Assembly: GCA_020881915.1 (NCBI GenBank)
Contig: JAJFPB010000002.1
Location: 1,550,001-1,614,000, forward strand
DNA: 64,000 nt
Source of the DNA: Paramyrothecium sp. XJ0827
Lineage: Eukaryota > Ascomycota > Sordariomycetes > Hypocreales > Stachybotryaceae
Direction: 5' to 3'
Shown here: piece by piece, positions 33,832 through 45,324 of the stretch
How the letters are laid out: the number at the start of each line of letters is the position of its first letter
How positions within the stretch are numbered: the stretch's first letter is position 1
Program-made: the position numbers and the translations under genes
Notes under the pieces: generated by a model
What the model saw: the letters and a program-made list of their open reading frames with translations, nothing else
What the model was told of the DNA's origin: nothing
The model's database searches: none

Positions 33832-35741
33832 ATGGATCGCGACTACAACGACGGGCGGAGGTCCGAGCAATCGCCCACCTCTCGCTTCTCGGAGGACTTG
33901 CCCTCGCCGCCGCCCGTGCCGCCCAAGGATGACTCCGTGTCCATCACCGCGTCGTGGTTCCGGTCTGGCTCGGCTCCGGCCCGCCCCTCCGTCTCGACGG
34001 GGAGGCAGTCGTTCGTGTCGATGACCTCGAGTCTGCAGAAGCCCATCAAATACGGAAGGGGGAAGAATGCGCAGGTGGAATTGGTGCCGCAGCCGACCGA
34101 CGACCCGACAGATCCTCTGGTACGCACGCTTCTCAGTCTCGGTGGTGCTGTCGCCAATGCGATCCATTCGTGCTAACAGCTTTCTAGAACTGGCCCCAAT
34201 GGCGCAAAGAGCTCAACTTTGTCTCTCTCCTCCTCATCGTCGGCCTAGTCAACGGCATGAAGACCGTCTTCGTCACCGTAGATGTCTCGATAACCAGGAC
34301 CTTTGATGTCTCGTTTGCCTCCATCGCGGCTCTCACAGCCGTTCCGCTCATGCTTTCCGCCTTCACCGGCCACGGGAGCCTCATCGCCTCGAAGCTCTGG
34401 GGCAAGCGCCCCGTCTACCTCGTTTCCTTTGTTTTCGTCTTTATCGGTAGCATCTGGAATATGACTACCGGAAGAAGCTTCAGCGGCTCTATGGCTGCCC
34501 GCGTCTTTCAAGGCATCGGTTGGGGAGCCTTCGACACGTTAGTCCTGGGCTCCATCCACGACACTTTTTTTGTGAGAATTGCCCGTCATTACCGTGGTCC
34601 CATTAGGACATTGAACTAACCTCGTGTTTAGGAGCATGAAAGAACTATTCGCACGTCCATCTACCACATGTTCGTCGTTGCGACGACCTGGGGATCTCCC
34701 CTTTTTGGCGGCCTAGCGACCAACAACGCAGGCACCTTCGCCGTCCAGTTCCGCATCATCAACACTTTCTACATCCTCGCCATCCCGTTACTTGCCCTCG
34801 GCGTGCCCGAGACCGCCTTTGACCGCTCGAACGCCTCTACCGCTTCGTCAAATTCACCGCCCGTGTCTCCCATTGAGCCATCAGAGAAGACGCCTGCGTG
34901 GCCCCCTGCATGGCTCAACAAGGAAAACGCCATCGCCTACCTCTACAAGATGAAGCCTCTCCAGTACAAGGGCGAGCTCGCGTTGCCTACGGTTCTACAG
35001 GGCCCGCGCGCCCTCATCACACCGACCGTTGGCCTCATCTTCCTCCTCTCCTTCATTCCCTTCAGCGCGATCTGGAGCATCGCAGTCTCCGTGCCGCTGT
35101 TGCTGTCCAGTCGGCCACTCAGATTCACCCCAACCGTGCTCGGAGCGATGCTCACCGGCCCATGGATCATATCCACCGTCGTCGTGGCCGCCTTCTCCGC
35201 GTACCGACCCTATCACAAGAAATTCAGCCCCTTGATCAACGCCGCCGTCGTCTCCGCCGGCGCGCTGCTTTTCCTTATCGGCATTCTCGCCTTCGGCCTG
35301 CACGTCCACGACGTCATGGCCCGCGGCCCGCGCATCGCGCGCCAGGAGCTCGACCCAGCCGTGCTGTCCCTGCTGCTGGGCATCGCAGCAGGCGGCCTCT
35401 ACACTCTGGATGCGACGACGCCTCCTCTCATCGTGCGCTCGGCATCCTTCACCTGCTCGACCATGACGGTGGCGCAGCGCAGCATCGCAGACATGCACGC
35501 TGGCGTCGTTGTTCTGCGCAACTTTGTCGCCGGCATCTTCATTCTCACCATACCCACAGCCCTGGCCACGCTGAGCGGCCTCAAGTCATCCGTCATCGGG
35601 CTTGGCGTGGTGCAGCTGTTTGTGGCCGGAGGCATCGCCGCTGCCTGGTGGTTCTTTGATGAGCCCATTCGACGGGCGGATGGGAAGATCATGGGATTGG
35701 TGGACTTGAGCCTATTCAAGGATGTCGAGAGCAAGTCATAG
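33832..35741 (+). CDS. MFS transporter, unknown substrate
   Basis: Three exons, 33832-34119, 34188-34571 and 34632-35741, 593 residues. A long Ser/Pro-rich cytosolic N-terminus (about 95 residues) precedes the membrane part. About 12 hydrophobic segments follow, split by a central loop around residues 285-330 rich in Ser/Pro/Lys. The conserved N-terminal-half loop reads HGSLIASKLWGKRPVYLVSF, corresponding to MFS motif A (G-x-L-x-D/A-R-x-G-R/K). GWGAFDTLVLGSIHD corresponds to the second conserved box. The C-terminal half is less typical. It looks like a drug:H+ antiporter-like MFS, but I cannot give a substrate. Phases close throughout with GTACGC and GTGAGA donors. Confidence 0.85.
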
Positions 35742-36087
35742 TAATGTGAAAAGGGTGAAATGAACATAATGAACCACATAATGAATACACATCGTCCTGT
35801 ACAATGTGCAAATTAATAAAGAAACATGCAAACTACCTACTTCCCCTGACTGGATATTGATAGTGAATCAAACAGTGGCTGCATTTAACGAATACCTGAC
35901 AGTTTGATTCGAGCTTATCCTAAGAATATTGCACACACTTCAACATGTGCACAAGCGTATTGCAACTCGATAGGCACTATAAATTAAATTCGTCACTTCA
36001 TCCGAGTCCGCTCCGCCTCGACACGAACACTCCCAGCGGCTGTTTCAGAGCAATCCAGCCTCTTCCAGCCTCTTCAATTGGCCCACG
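35742..36087. other. Convergent 3' intergenic region
   Basis: MFS and GPCR 3' UTRs. It may contain a final 14-codon exon of the GPCR at 35998-36039 (see findings). Nothing else seen. Confidence 0.5.
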
Positions 36088-37666
36088 TCATGTACTCACG
36101 GAGGTCTTCCCCGAAAGACCCCTGAGCTCGACTTCGCTGCCAATCGTCCCCGTTTCCCCACCCTCGAGGTCGCTGTCCACAAGGGCATCGTCCCTAGGCA
36201 TGTGCCGGGCGGCCACGCCGTCGTCATCTCTGTTGCTCTCCGCCGCGTCGTTCCAGCTGTTCTCCTTGACGCCCCGCGCCCAGCTCGACAGCGCACCCCA
36301 GCTGGTGATGAAGAAGATGACGGCGTTCCAGAGGCCCTGCAAGGGTAGCACGGCGGCCGTACTGACGTGGTACTCAAAGGGCGACCCGCCGTCCAGCCAA
36401 CTGTGGATGCGGTTGAGACTGCTTGGGATCCAGGTGACGAGGACACTGAGGGCGAAGAGCAAGCTGGTCCGGAGGTAAGCCCGCTTGATGGGGTCCTCGA
36501 TGACGAACTTTGAGGCGGCGGTGCGGAAGGCGGCACGACACCGTTGCGATCGACTTGGTGGTGGAGGGCGGCGAGGCGCCGATGTGACGGATGAAAAGTA
36601 TTGACCGGTCGGACGCTGGACTTCCGGCTCCGGCTCTTCAAAGGATACATGAACGGCATTGGGGAGGTGGGCCGACTTTGCCGTAGGGGGCACGGCGATT
36701 GCAGATGCGGTCGTATGGACCACTTGAACCTCGGTAACGACAGTGCCGTAGAAGCTATCTTGAGGAACACTTTCGAGGTCACCGTGGGGCTGCGAAGCAT
36801 GAGGTGAGCTGGTACTCTATAAAGGACATGCGACCAATAGGCACTCACATGGCTGGACTTGGGCTCCCGGTCATCTCTGCTCTTAGCAGTTGATAGACTG
36901 CGGACCCTATTCCTTGATCGAAAGACGCAGTATCCGACCATAACGTAGCATAGTATCGACCCGCTGATGCAGATCCAGATGAGCATGTAGTACGTGTAGA
37001 TACGAATGTAATCCCATTCCTTGTCGACCCAGCACCAAATCTATCCAGTGGCACGTTAGAAAAGTAGCAAGTTGGTTTGGGCTTGACGAACTTCGGCTTC
37101 ACCGTAGACGGGGCCTCGTCCGGGCTTCCTGACTAGGAGCAAGGCCAACGCAATGACGAATGGTCCGCCGTAGCATATTATGCAGTACAGCCACCACCAT
37201 CGTTTGAAGGCATCAGGGCTCAACCGGAAGTAGAAGACAAGAAACACATTGATGGCCATGGCGAGGGACCACCATGGATCTGACTGCATGAACCTGTTTC
37301 CACTTATGAGTGCATGCCTCAAATAGCCTGAGGAGGGGAGGTAAATTGTGCTTCAAAGCCATGGTCCGTGAACAGAGTAGGGAGGGTCTCTTACATCTCG
37401 AACATGAAGCTCTGTGCCTGGCACAGCGCCGTCCCCTCCCCGGCTTGGAGGCCATCCATGGCGATGATGCACGCCACGCTGGCCCCAATGTTGGAGACGC
37501 TGGCGAAGACGATGAAGGTGTTCTGGACGTTGCGAACCCTCCTGACCAACGCGTAGGCCAGGAAGATTAGCATCACGGCGACGAGACTGATGGAGCCGCC
37601 CACGCGCTCGAGGAACACGAGGGTTTGAAGCTGCTCAGAGGCTAGCCTCTGAGATTGCAACGCCAT
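36088..37666 (-). CDS. G protein-coupled receptor, cAMP-receptor-like
   Basis: Four exons on the minus strand: 37395-37666, 37092-37293, 36849-37040 and 36088-36789, 455 residues. Seven membrane segments can be traced: exon 1 carries two, starting ISLVAVMLIFLAYALV and FIVFASVSNIGASVACII. Exon 2 carries SLAMAINVFLVFYF and WLYCIICYGGPFVIALALLL. Exon 3 holds WCWVDKEWDYIRIYTYYM and the following helix, and exon 4 the last two. This order, with a Cys in CQAQSFMFEM, resembles the Dictyostelium CAR / fungal GPR-1 class. A basic, Pro-rich third loop (about residues 240-320) separates helices 5 and 6. Ligand unknown. A GTGAGT at the stop suggests an alternative last exon. Confidence 0.86.
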
Positions 37667-39659
37667 GATGGATCATGGGTGTTGCAGGCAGCACCTTTCC
37701 GTTGTCGTAGTTTGCGGCAAGGCAATCCGGCCGCTTCTCACCCTTTCTAGGTGAATGAGCGGTTGAGATGGCGGAGAAGAGGTGGCAACTGAGCAACAAA
37801 GAGAATCAACTCAACGACCCGGGTGTCCAGGGGGAGTACCACCAGATCAAGAAGCCAATGATAACTCTGACTAAACAATGGAGCCTCCAAGGGCTCGAAA
37901 TATCGGATAACTTGTCGCAGACCTAGAATGCGACTCAGCAACCCAACATGAAGCAACCGCCACGAGAATGGGGTTGCCGATGCGGAAACAGAAGCCTCTC
38001 CCAAAGACAGAGTGAAATGATTCACAGATAGGCCCATGCCATGAGAGGGGAGGGGGACCGACAGCAGTTTAAAGACAAAATGGTAATGGGTTGGCCTCTC
38101 TCGCTTTGTCGCTCGAGTTGTCGCCAGCTGGGAGCACCATCGTGCCACTGCAGCTGCGCGTGTCCGTCCCCTCCGCAGAACAATAAAACAAATGGGTGGT
38201 GCGCACAGCAGGCCTCAGAGCTTGCCTCTCCACCGACACAGAGAGGTGAGGCAAGGCAAAGTAGGGGGGAGGGAGCGGGGGCCGACAACCTTCGATTGTG
38301 CTGCGCCGGGCGGTTGTCCTCTCGTTCGGACCAGATGGGAGTCACTTCTCGTCTCTCTCCAACCAACCCCGGCCTGTGCTCCCACACGGCATCTGCAATG
38401 AGCTCTGCTGTAGAGACATCTCGTCCCGTGTTCCGTGCGACCCCGTCGTACAAAGCTCGTAGCTCATGCTCGTCCTCGTTTCCTTCATTGCCCGTCCTAG
38501 GTCTCTGATTTGCCCTGCTCTGTTCCGCGTCGTCCACTCCTGGCCACGAGTAAAGCGCCATGAAGAGTCGATCTTTCACCCTCCAAAGAGCCCAAGAAAA
38601 CCAATCACAGTTCGCCCCCAAAACTACGATGAAGCCCTTGCATCGCAACGAGGCCCATCGGCGAGACGCTCCGTGCGCATTGTGTCCCGCGCGCGGTGGC
38701 ATGCACGTCACACGCCGCAAACATGGCCCTTAGTGCCTCGAGGACAATACAAGATCAATCAAGTACCGCAATTCATTCAGTACCGCAGGCTGAAAAGCCT
38801 CAAGTAGCCAGCCTGAGGACCGGATGACTTGGCGTGAAAGTATGCAAGCCTCAATATTGCTCCCGCCCCCTGCAACGTGTATGAGTTGTGGAGGAGAGAA
38901 AGTTACCAGCTGCTAGGAAGGAAGAGGTCGGCAAAGTTACGGTAAGGATACCTGCATGAGCTAGCCATGCAGACACCATCCTCGAAGGAGCCGTCATCAC
39001 GTCAACTTTCTTTTCTTTCTTTTCTTTTTCCTTTCCATCGCCATGCTGCTTGGCTTCTTCTCCTAGTTTCGTGGCTGCCAATTTCCTTTCACCCACCCAC
39101 ACACCGTCGATCCCACCTCTTTACGATATCTTCAACTCGCCATTTGGCACTATAGAGTCTAGATCCCGACACTTGGGGCGCCTACATGGCTGAGCATGGC
39201 CGGAATAAAGCCTTGGCGGTTGAACCAGCAAGGCTGGAACGAGCCCAGATCCGTGTCCGTGATCCAAGGCGGAGTAGACCAATGGCAAGGACACCAGCCG
39301 CATTCCTCGGAACGTGGACAATACCAACTTTCATTGTCGGATAGTGCTCTGAATACGCTCGCCCTCACCGCATGAATGGCCACCATTTCACAGCGAAACG
39401 CCAGCCGGTGTTCTATGCCTCGAATTTTCTCAAAACCCCCAATTCTTTCTTTTCGCAATTCTCAATGCTGACTTGGCACTAGACAAGTCCAACATATGTA
39501 TCAGGTTCAAATGCTTTCAATCAAAACGTCACACAACTTGCCTCCCATGTGATATCACAGAGTGTGCGCAAACAGTGCCAAACATGCCCACCAACCACAT
39601 ACCCCAGCCCTCCTTTGTTTCGCCCGCCCAGTCCTTTGATGCCCTATTATTTGATGGCT
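37667..39659. other. Gene-free stretch, 2.0 kb
   Basis: GPCR promoter side and MFS 3' side. G-rich block at 38264-38281 and a polypyrimidine tract at 39003-39040. The 232-codon minus-strand frame at 38022-38720 has no family resemblance and overlaps other frames. Confidence 0.5.
39003..39040. repeat. Polypyrimidine tract
   Basis: An almost unbroken C/T run with repeated TTTCTTTTC units. Non-coding. Confidence 0.65.
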
Positions 39660-41330
39660 TTAAATCGTGTAGTAAAAGTCCGGTCGCTTGTCACCCATCT
39701 CGTAAATCTCATCAGCCGTCTTGCCCTCAATCCAATGATCTCGCTGGCCAGCCCTGCGCTTCTTGTTCTCCCGGTTGAGGAGAATTGCCATCAACAAGCT
39801 GCCTCCGAAAATGCAGATGAACTGATAGCCGATGATGGTACCATGGCCCTCGAAGAATCGTGGCCCGTTGAAGTAAATGTTGCTGCTGACCACACCATTC
39901 AAGTTGCCCCATCCAATGACGAAACCCAGCACAATACCGCGCTTGTACACACCCTCAACGTTGTTGGCCACCCACGCAATGGTGAGTGAAATACAAGGAT
40001 AGATGCCAATTGTGCCCAGGAAAGTGCCCGCGTACTGGACGTATGGGTTTGTTGTTCCCATCAGCATAGCAAAGCCTGCCATGCCAATCGGCGCACAACA
40101 AAGATTGAAGATGGCTCGTCTTCCAGACCGGTCCGACCAGAAGCCCACAACGACCGTCATGATAGCCGCGAGGGCGTACGGTGGCACACTCAGTAGCTGG
40201 TTTCTGACAACGTCGTCCTTGGTGGTAAAGCTCATGTTTTGGATGATAGTTGGGAGGAACAGACTGAAGGAGTAAAGTGGCATCAAGGGACCCATGTAGA
40301 TGAGCATTCCAACGTAGGTCTTCCAATCCGTCAACGCAGACCACAAGTACGCTAGCTTGAAGTCCTCGTGACCCGCAGAGGCTTGCTTGTCAGCCCTCAG
40401 CCGAAGAAGAACCCGGGCCTTGTCTTCCTTGGACAGGAACTTTGCTTCAGCAGGGAAGTCATGAACCATCCAGAAAGAGGCAATGCCGATGACAATGGTG
40501 AGGATACCCTCGATGATGAAGATCCAGGCCCAGCCAGCGAGTCCGGACAACCCGTCCATGTTTGCAATGGCAGCGGCCAGAAGACCACCGAAAGAGCCGG
40601 CAAGCGCAGCCGCAGAGAAGAAGATGGCTGCTCGCAAGCCGAACTCGGATCTCTTGTACCAACACGACAAGTAGTAGTTGATGCCGGGGAACAGACCCGC
40701 CTCGGTGACTCCCAGCCACCAACGAGCGGCCATGAGACCTGACCAGTTGTGGACAAATCCCATTCCCAGAGTGCAGCATCCCCAGAGTACCCTTGCGGAT
40801 ATGTTAGCGACGGTCCAAAAGCATGATTGAGCGCTTGGGTCGGCTTACATGATGGTGGGAATGAAAATGGAAGGCCGGGTCCGCTTGAGAAGGAAGTTTG
40901 CCAGCGCCTCAAATACGGCGTAAGCGACAAAGAAGATTGTTAATGTCGCATTGTATTGCGCCGTGGTCATGGGCACATCCTCTGTAAGATGCGCAATCTT
41001 TGCATTGCCAACATTGGTGCGATCCAGGAAGCAGATCAAGTACAGCAGGCACAGCTGGATCCTGGTTAGAGCTTGGGATGATGATTGCAGAAGAGCAGAT
41101 TTCGACGAGTGGACCACTTACCCAAGGGAGTAGGCTCAGATCAAGCTTCCAAAGAAGGCGTCGCTCCTATAACACAATCAATCAAATTGCAGAGGTCCTC
41201 CAGGTTCTGATGAAGAACTCACGATAACGGCCCTCTCCTCGTCAGACAGGCCGGCGTCAGGGTCCTCGATGTGGTCGATGGAGGGGCTGGACGGCTCGTC
41301 CTTGATCCCGTTTTTCTCACTGTCGCTCAT
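39660..41330 (-). CDS. MFS transporter, Dal5/Tna1-type anion:cation symporter
   Basis: Four exons on the minus strand: 41223-41330, 41122-41166, 40849-41054 and 39660-40791, 496 residues. The architecture is typical of the allantoate/nicotinate permease family. There is a charged N-terminus, then LDLSLLPWLCLLYLICFLDR joined across the third exon boundary, and NVGNAKI. RWWLGVTEAGLFPGINYYLS and the second-half VGFWSDRSGRRAIF (motif A-like) follow, then the tail DEIYEMGDKRPDFYYTI. Fungal members take up organic anions such as allantoate, nicotinate, pantothenate or vitamin precursors; which one is unknown. The 45-nt exon 2 was placed by phase and by the LLPW joint. Intron 3 has an AAG acceptor. 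Confidence 0.9.
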
Positions 41331-44300
41331 TGTCGCAGATTTGCTACGCGATGAGCTAGAATGCAGATTCGGCCAGCGTCAAAGCGACGTGTTTTCGTGG
41401 AAAATGGCTTGGTTGGATATGTGCTGAGGCAAACACACAAGCTCCCAGCAGAAGATTGACCCGCTGATTATGTACTGCTGCAGGAGGACGAAACGAGCAA
41501 TTGATCTTCTCACGAGACACGAGCAGAATACGGGGACAAGCTTCGGACGTAACAAGCGGGGAGGACGGGGTTCGTGAGGGAGGCCAATGGAAAAGATAAG
41601 GCAAGGGAGAGGGGTCGCTTGATGGACGAGGAAGGATCTGTGGGGTTGTGAGAACGACGAGAAGTTGATCGGACGAGACTTTGACTTTATAATAGAGGTG
41701 GTTTCTGCAATGTATGTATATGAGGGAAGGGCTTTGGTAGCCGCTCTGCCAAGCAAAGCGATGCAACGCAACGCCACGCAACGGTAACAGTAAAAAAGAC
41801 CCCCCCAACTTCCAGGCTTTCAAGGATGCCGCGGGAAGGCTTTGTTCTTAATCTCAAAAGCTCGGTGTGCGGTCAAGGTTGCTGCAGGTCAATCCCGGAA
41901 AAGGCATGAGGAGAAAAGAACAAGGCGTCGTGGCCGGGCAGGGAGCGAGGATCCAGGCCCAGCGCAACGCTGCGTCTGCCACCACCACAGCTCCTGTCGT
42001 TGCACGCATCTCTTTGCCTGGCGCGGTTCCCCACGGTAACCCTCCTGCCCAGTGCGGGGGGTCGTTCACACAAAGGTCTGACATCCAAGAACAAGGAGGC
42101 CTCGGGAGGCTAGTGAGGATGTCGAGTGGACTGGAAGTAGCGATCAGCAGAGTGTTGATGGGGGCTCTCCGCAGTCATTGGCTGTCTGAAGTCGGGGATG
42201 GCGATAAGGTAAAGCCGGACAAGCTGGAAGCAAGATGGTGATGTAAGTCTCCGATGTAACCACAGCCACGAGCTCTGCACGCCCCCCAAGTGCTACTAAG
42301 ATGTGTTTCCCAATACGTCGTGCATCTTGTGTTTGCGAGTTTGAGTTATTAGTCAGGGAGCCGAACCTTGACAAGGCTTTCCCTTGATCCGTTCTGCCGT
42401 ATGCCAAATCCGACAGCAGAGTGGCGTCGGCCTTGCAGGGGCACGCAATATCACACTGGTTCTAGATCGGCACTAGGGCAACGGACCGATGCTTGCAGGG
42501 ATAGGGAAATGGAGCCCGGCTTTCACAGCGAAAGCTTGGTGAGCTTGACAGCAGCAAGCCAAGCCCGTCCTTGCCAATTGCCAAGGGCGGAGCACCTGAA
42601 AGAGGGACAGCAGCAAAGAGCGAACGTTGAGGCCGGACCTCGCGGGGTCACATGCCCATCAGCGATTTCATCACACGAGATCAACAAGGCATTCTGTGCG
42701 CGGCCATTGAGAAAGAGAGGGCGAAGAAGAAAAAAAGCGTGGTCTTCCCGCACGGGAGGCGTATTTGTGTTCCTCGCATCGTGATGGGACCACCTTGTGG
42801 CTTGGGGCGGAATCCGAAGCCAGGGACGGCAGTTTCTGTCTTGGTGTGTCAAATCACGAATCCAGTGTTGGCGTACAGATCCGTACTGTACTGTACAGCA
42901 GGGTGTAGATGGGGACGGCCGGTGAATTTGTGACACGCACAAGCCATTAGGTCGGACAGTGTGCTGTAATGGTGCAGCAATGGAGGGAGAGTGTCGGTCA
43001 TCTTGTCGTCGTCGTCCTTCAAGTCATGGAGGCACCCATCGTAAGGTATTGTCACTGCCAAGCCCAAAGCGCCAGGGATGCATCCTTAAAGGCCGATGCG
43101 CGCGCGGGGGCGGGAGTGGGAGTGGAAGTGGGAAGTGGGAATGGCAGTGGACGACGCCAAACTTATTACTCTAGTGCCAACCAACCTTCCTGTACGAGGC
43201 TAGAGCCGACACGACAAGCATGGCAAGGGCACATCACCTCACAGGACCCTGGACACCATCTTCCACAATGGCACGACGCTCGGCAACCCCCCTCGGGAGA
43301 ATGAGGAGTCTGACGTAGCATTATTCCACCGGCTCTTCCCTTGCCCAGAACCCTTGGCCGTTGGGCGTTGTGCCATGCTTGGCAGGCCATACAACAACCG
43401 AGAGACCTGCATCAAAGACGCACTGCAACGGCCTGGAACCATTTCAAATACTCAATTTCAAATACCCAAATGCTACTGTGCCATCAATTGCGAGATCTTC
43501 TCAGGAACATCAACGACTAATACCAATTTCTCATCAACAACCACACTCATCTGCCGTCAGTCTCCATAAGCCTAACGCAAGCCTGCATGCGACGGCACGA
43601 GGACAAATCCCTGGCGCTGCACTCCTCGCCCTTATTCCCCTGTCACGGCACCACCCTAGCAAATGTGTCCGTGACTTAGACTAGGCAACAATTTAGGACA
43701 AGACCCAGTTCAAAGGCTGTTGGCCCGGTGGGCCTGCGTTCTTCTTCTGGTGCGGTATCGGGATCGCCCCTTCGGAAGTGTGTTCACAGCTGAGTCCAAT
43801 ATGGCCCTGGACAATACGTTAGACCCATTTTCACTCCCGTCATAGGTAATTGACAATTGACAGCATGGGCCATCATCACAAAAGAGGGCTGAAGCCACAA
43901 ACGCCTGTACCACGTGTTTAGTGGCCAAAGGAGTCCGAACAGTCCGCGCCTAGAGCCAAAGGGGGAAACAATTCAATTATTAGTACAATAACTTCCAGAC
44001 GTCTTCGGAGTTTGATAACAGGTACAATAGCAAAGTCTATAAGGTAGAAGGAATCGCCATGTGTGGTTGGCTCGCGCATATGACAGCCCTTGCACCACAA
44101 AAGGGCATCAAAAGTAACTTCCTGTAAGCCCGAAAGACTTGCCATCTCCGGAAGCCCGCATCGTAGCCAAGGGATCGGATTCAAGCACAAAACTCAATGA
44201 TCGTTGTTGAACCTTCTCCTTCGCGGTGCCCCGACTGAAAGTATTGGACTCGGAGCCAGCCACTTCACGGGTCCCTGCATGTCGAGCGGTAGTCTGCTGA

Positions 44301-45324
44301 ACAAGGAAGCCTTCGCATTTGGCCTTGGCATTTGGCCTTGGCCATATTCTAAGCTTTTCTCAACCTGCACGATAGGAATCTATTTCTGTTTTCTTGCGGA
44401 ATCTTGGCCCTCGCATCCGCGTTGATGCTTTAGCCCTGTTACTGTAACTTAAAGTGCAATCTCTAAATCTAGCATTTCACCAAATCCGTGGTCACACCAA
44501 CGTGCTACCCCCCAGTGGCGGGCCAAGACAGACTATGCTTCTGAGACCTCGTGGTTTTCGTCCAACAAGTCCGTGCATTTGCTCGCTTCGAGAAAGATAA
44601 ATCTTATATTGTACAGTCTGCATTGTACGGTATACACTATCACAATGTGGTGGCGGATAAGTAGGCACCTGACTTTGATCAACCTTCGCGTGGTCCTTTC
44701 TGTGATCCAAGAGCAGTCAACAGACACCTCCCCCTTCACGCTCTGACCCTCTTAGCCCTTCTTTCGAGAATGCTTCTAGAACAGGATTTTTGCAATTCCA
44801 TCACTGCTACAGTACTGTGGTGTAAGCAGGGAAGGCCTTCCCTGTAGTATTTGTCGGGACAGATACTACATCCAATCCTTGCCTCCCTCGTGATGATAGC
44901 TGCACTTCACTAGGCCTGCGGCTTGGCGCATTCACATGGCATGGGCCAAGGTGCCGTTTATCGGATATGCCCATGCTCCCATTTCCGGAAATGCTAAATC
45001 TGCATAGCTTCCAACAACGTGCCGTGTGTCTTACCTCGAGTGGTATCAAAATCAGCCACGGGCAGGCCGCCTCGCTCTAGTGTAATTGCCTTCACTGCGC
45101 GTTCTCCATCTGGGAGGTTCAGCTTACGGCCTCAATTTGCTTCCAGGTTACACAGCTTAGCTGCCCACGTGGTTGAATTTCACTCCTGTGGAACCAAAGC
45201 AGATGAGTTTATGTCGACTTGCATGAAGTGGCATTTAGCATTCTTCAGGAGCCGGCTGCAGGTGCTAGCACAAATATTGACCCACAACTTACTCTATCGC
45301 TTTAAACTAGGTAAGCCAGCATGT
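41331..45324. other. Gene-free stretch, 4.0 kb
   Basis: The second-longest empty stretch here. Includes the MFS promoter, a G-rich quadruplex candidate at 43106-43139, and several TACTGTAC-type palindromic motifs (near 42887, 44439 and 44811). All frames are under 160 codons and overlap others without recognisable content. No RNA gene recognised. Confidence 0.5.
43106..43139 (+). other. G-quadruplex candidate
   Basis: Five G-runs of at least three (GGGGG, GGG, GGG, GGG, GGG) separated by short linkers of one to eight bases in a purine-rich strand. This fits the usual quadruplex pattern. Confidence 0.45.

Noticed and set aside
34898..35659. 253-codon plus-strand frame
   Set aside because: Shifted frame within the MFS gene; Arg/His-rich noise from GC-rich codons.
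38022..38720. 232-codon minus-strand frame
   Set aside because: Mixed composition, no signal or domain, no credible start context; likely chance in GC-rich DNA.
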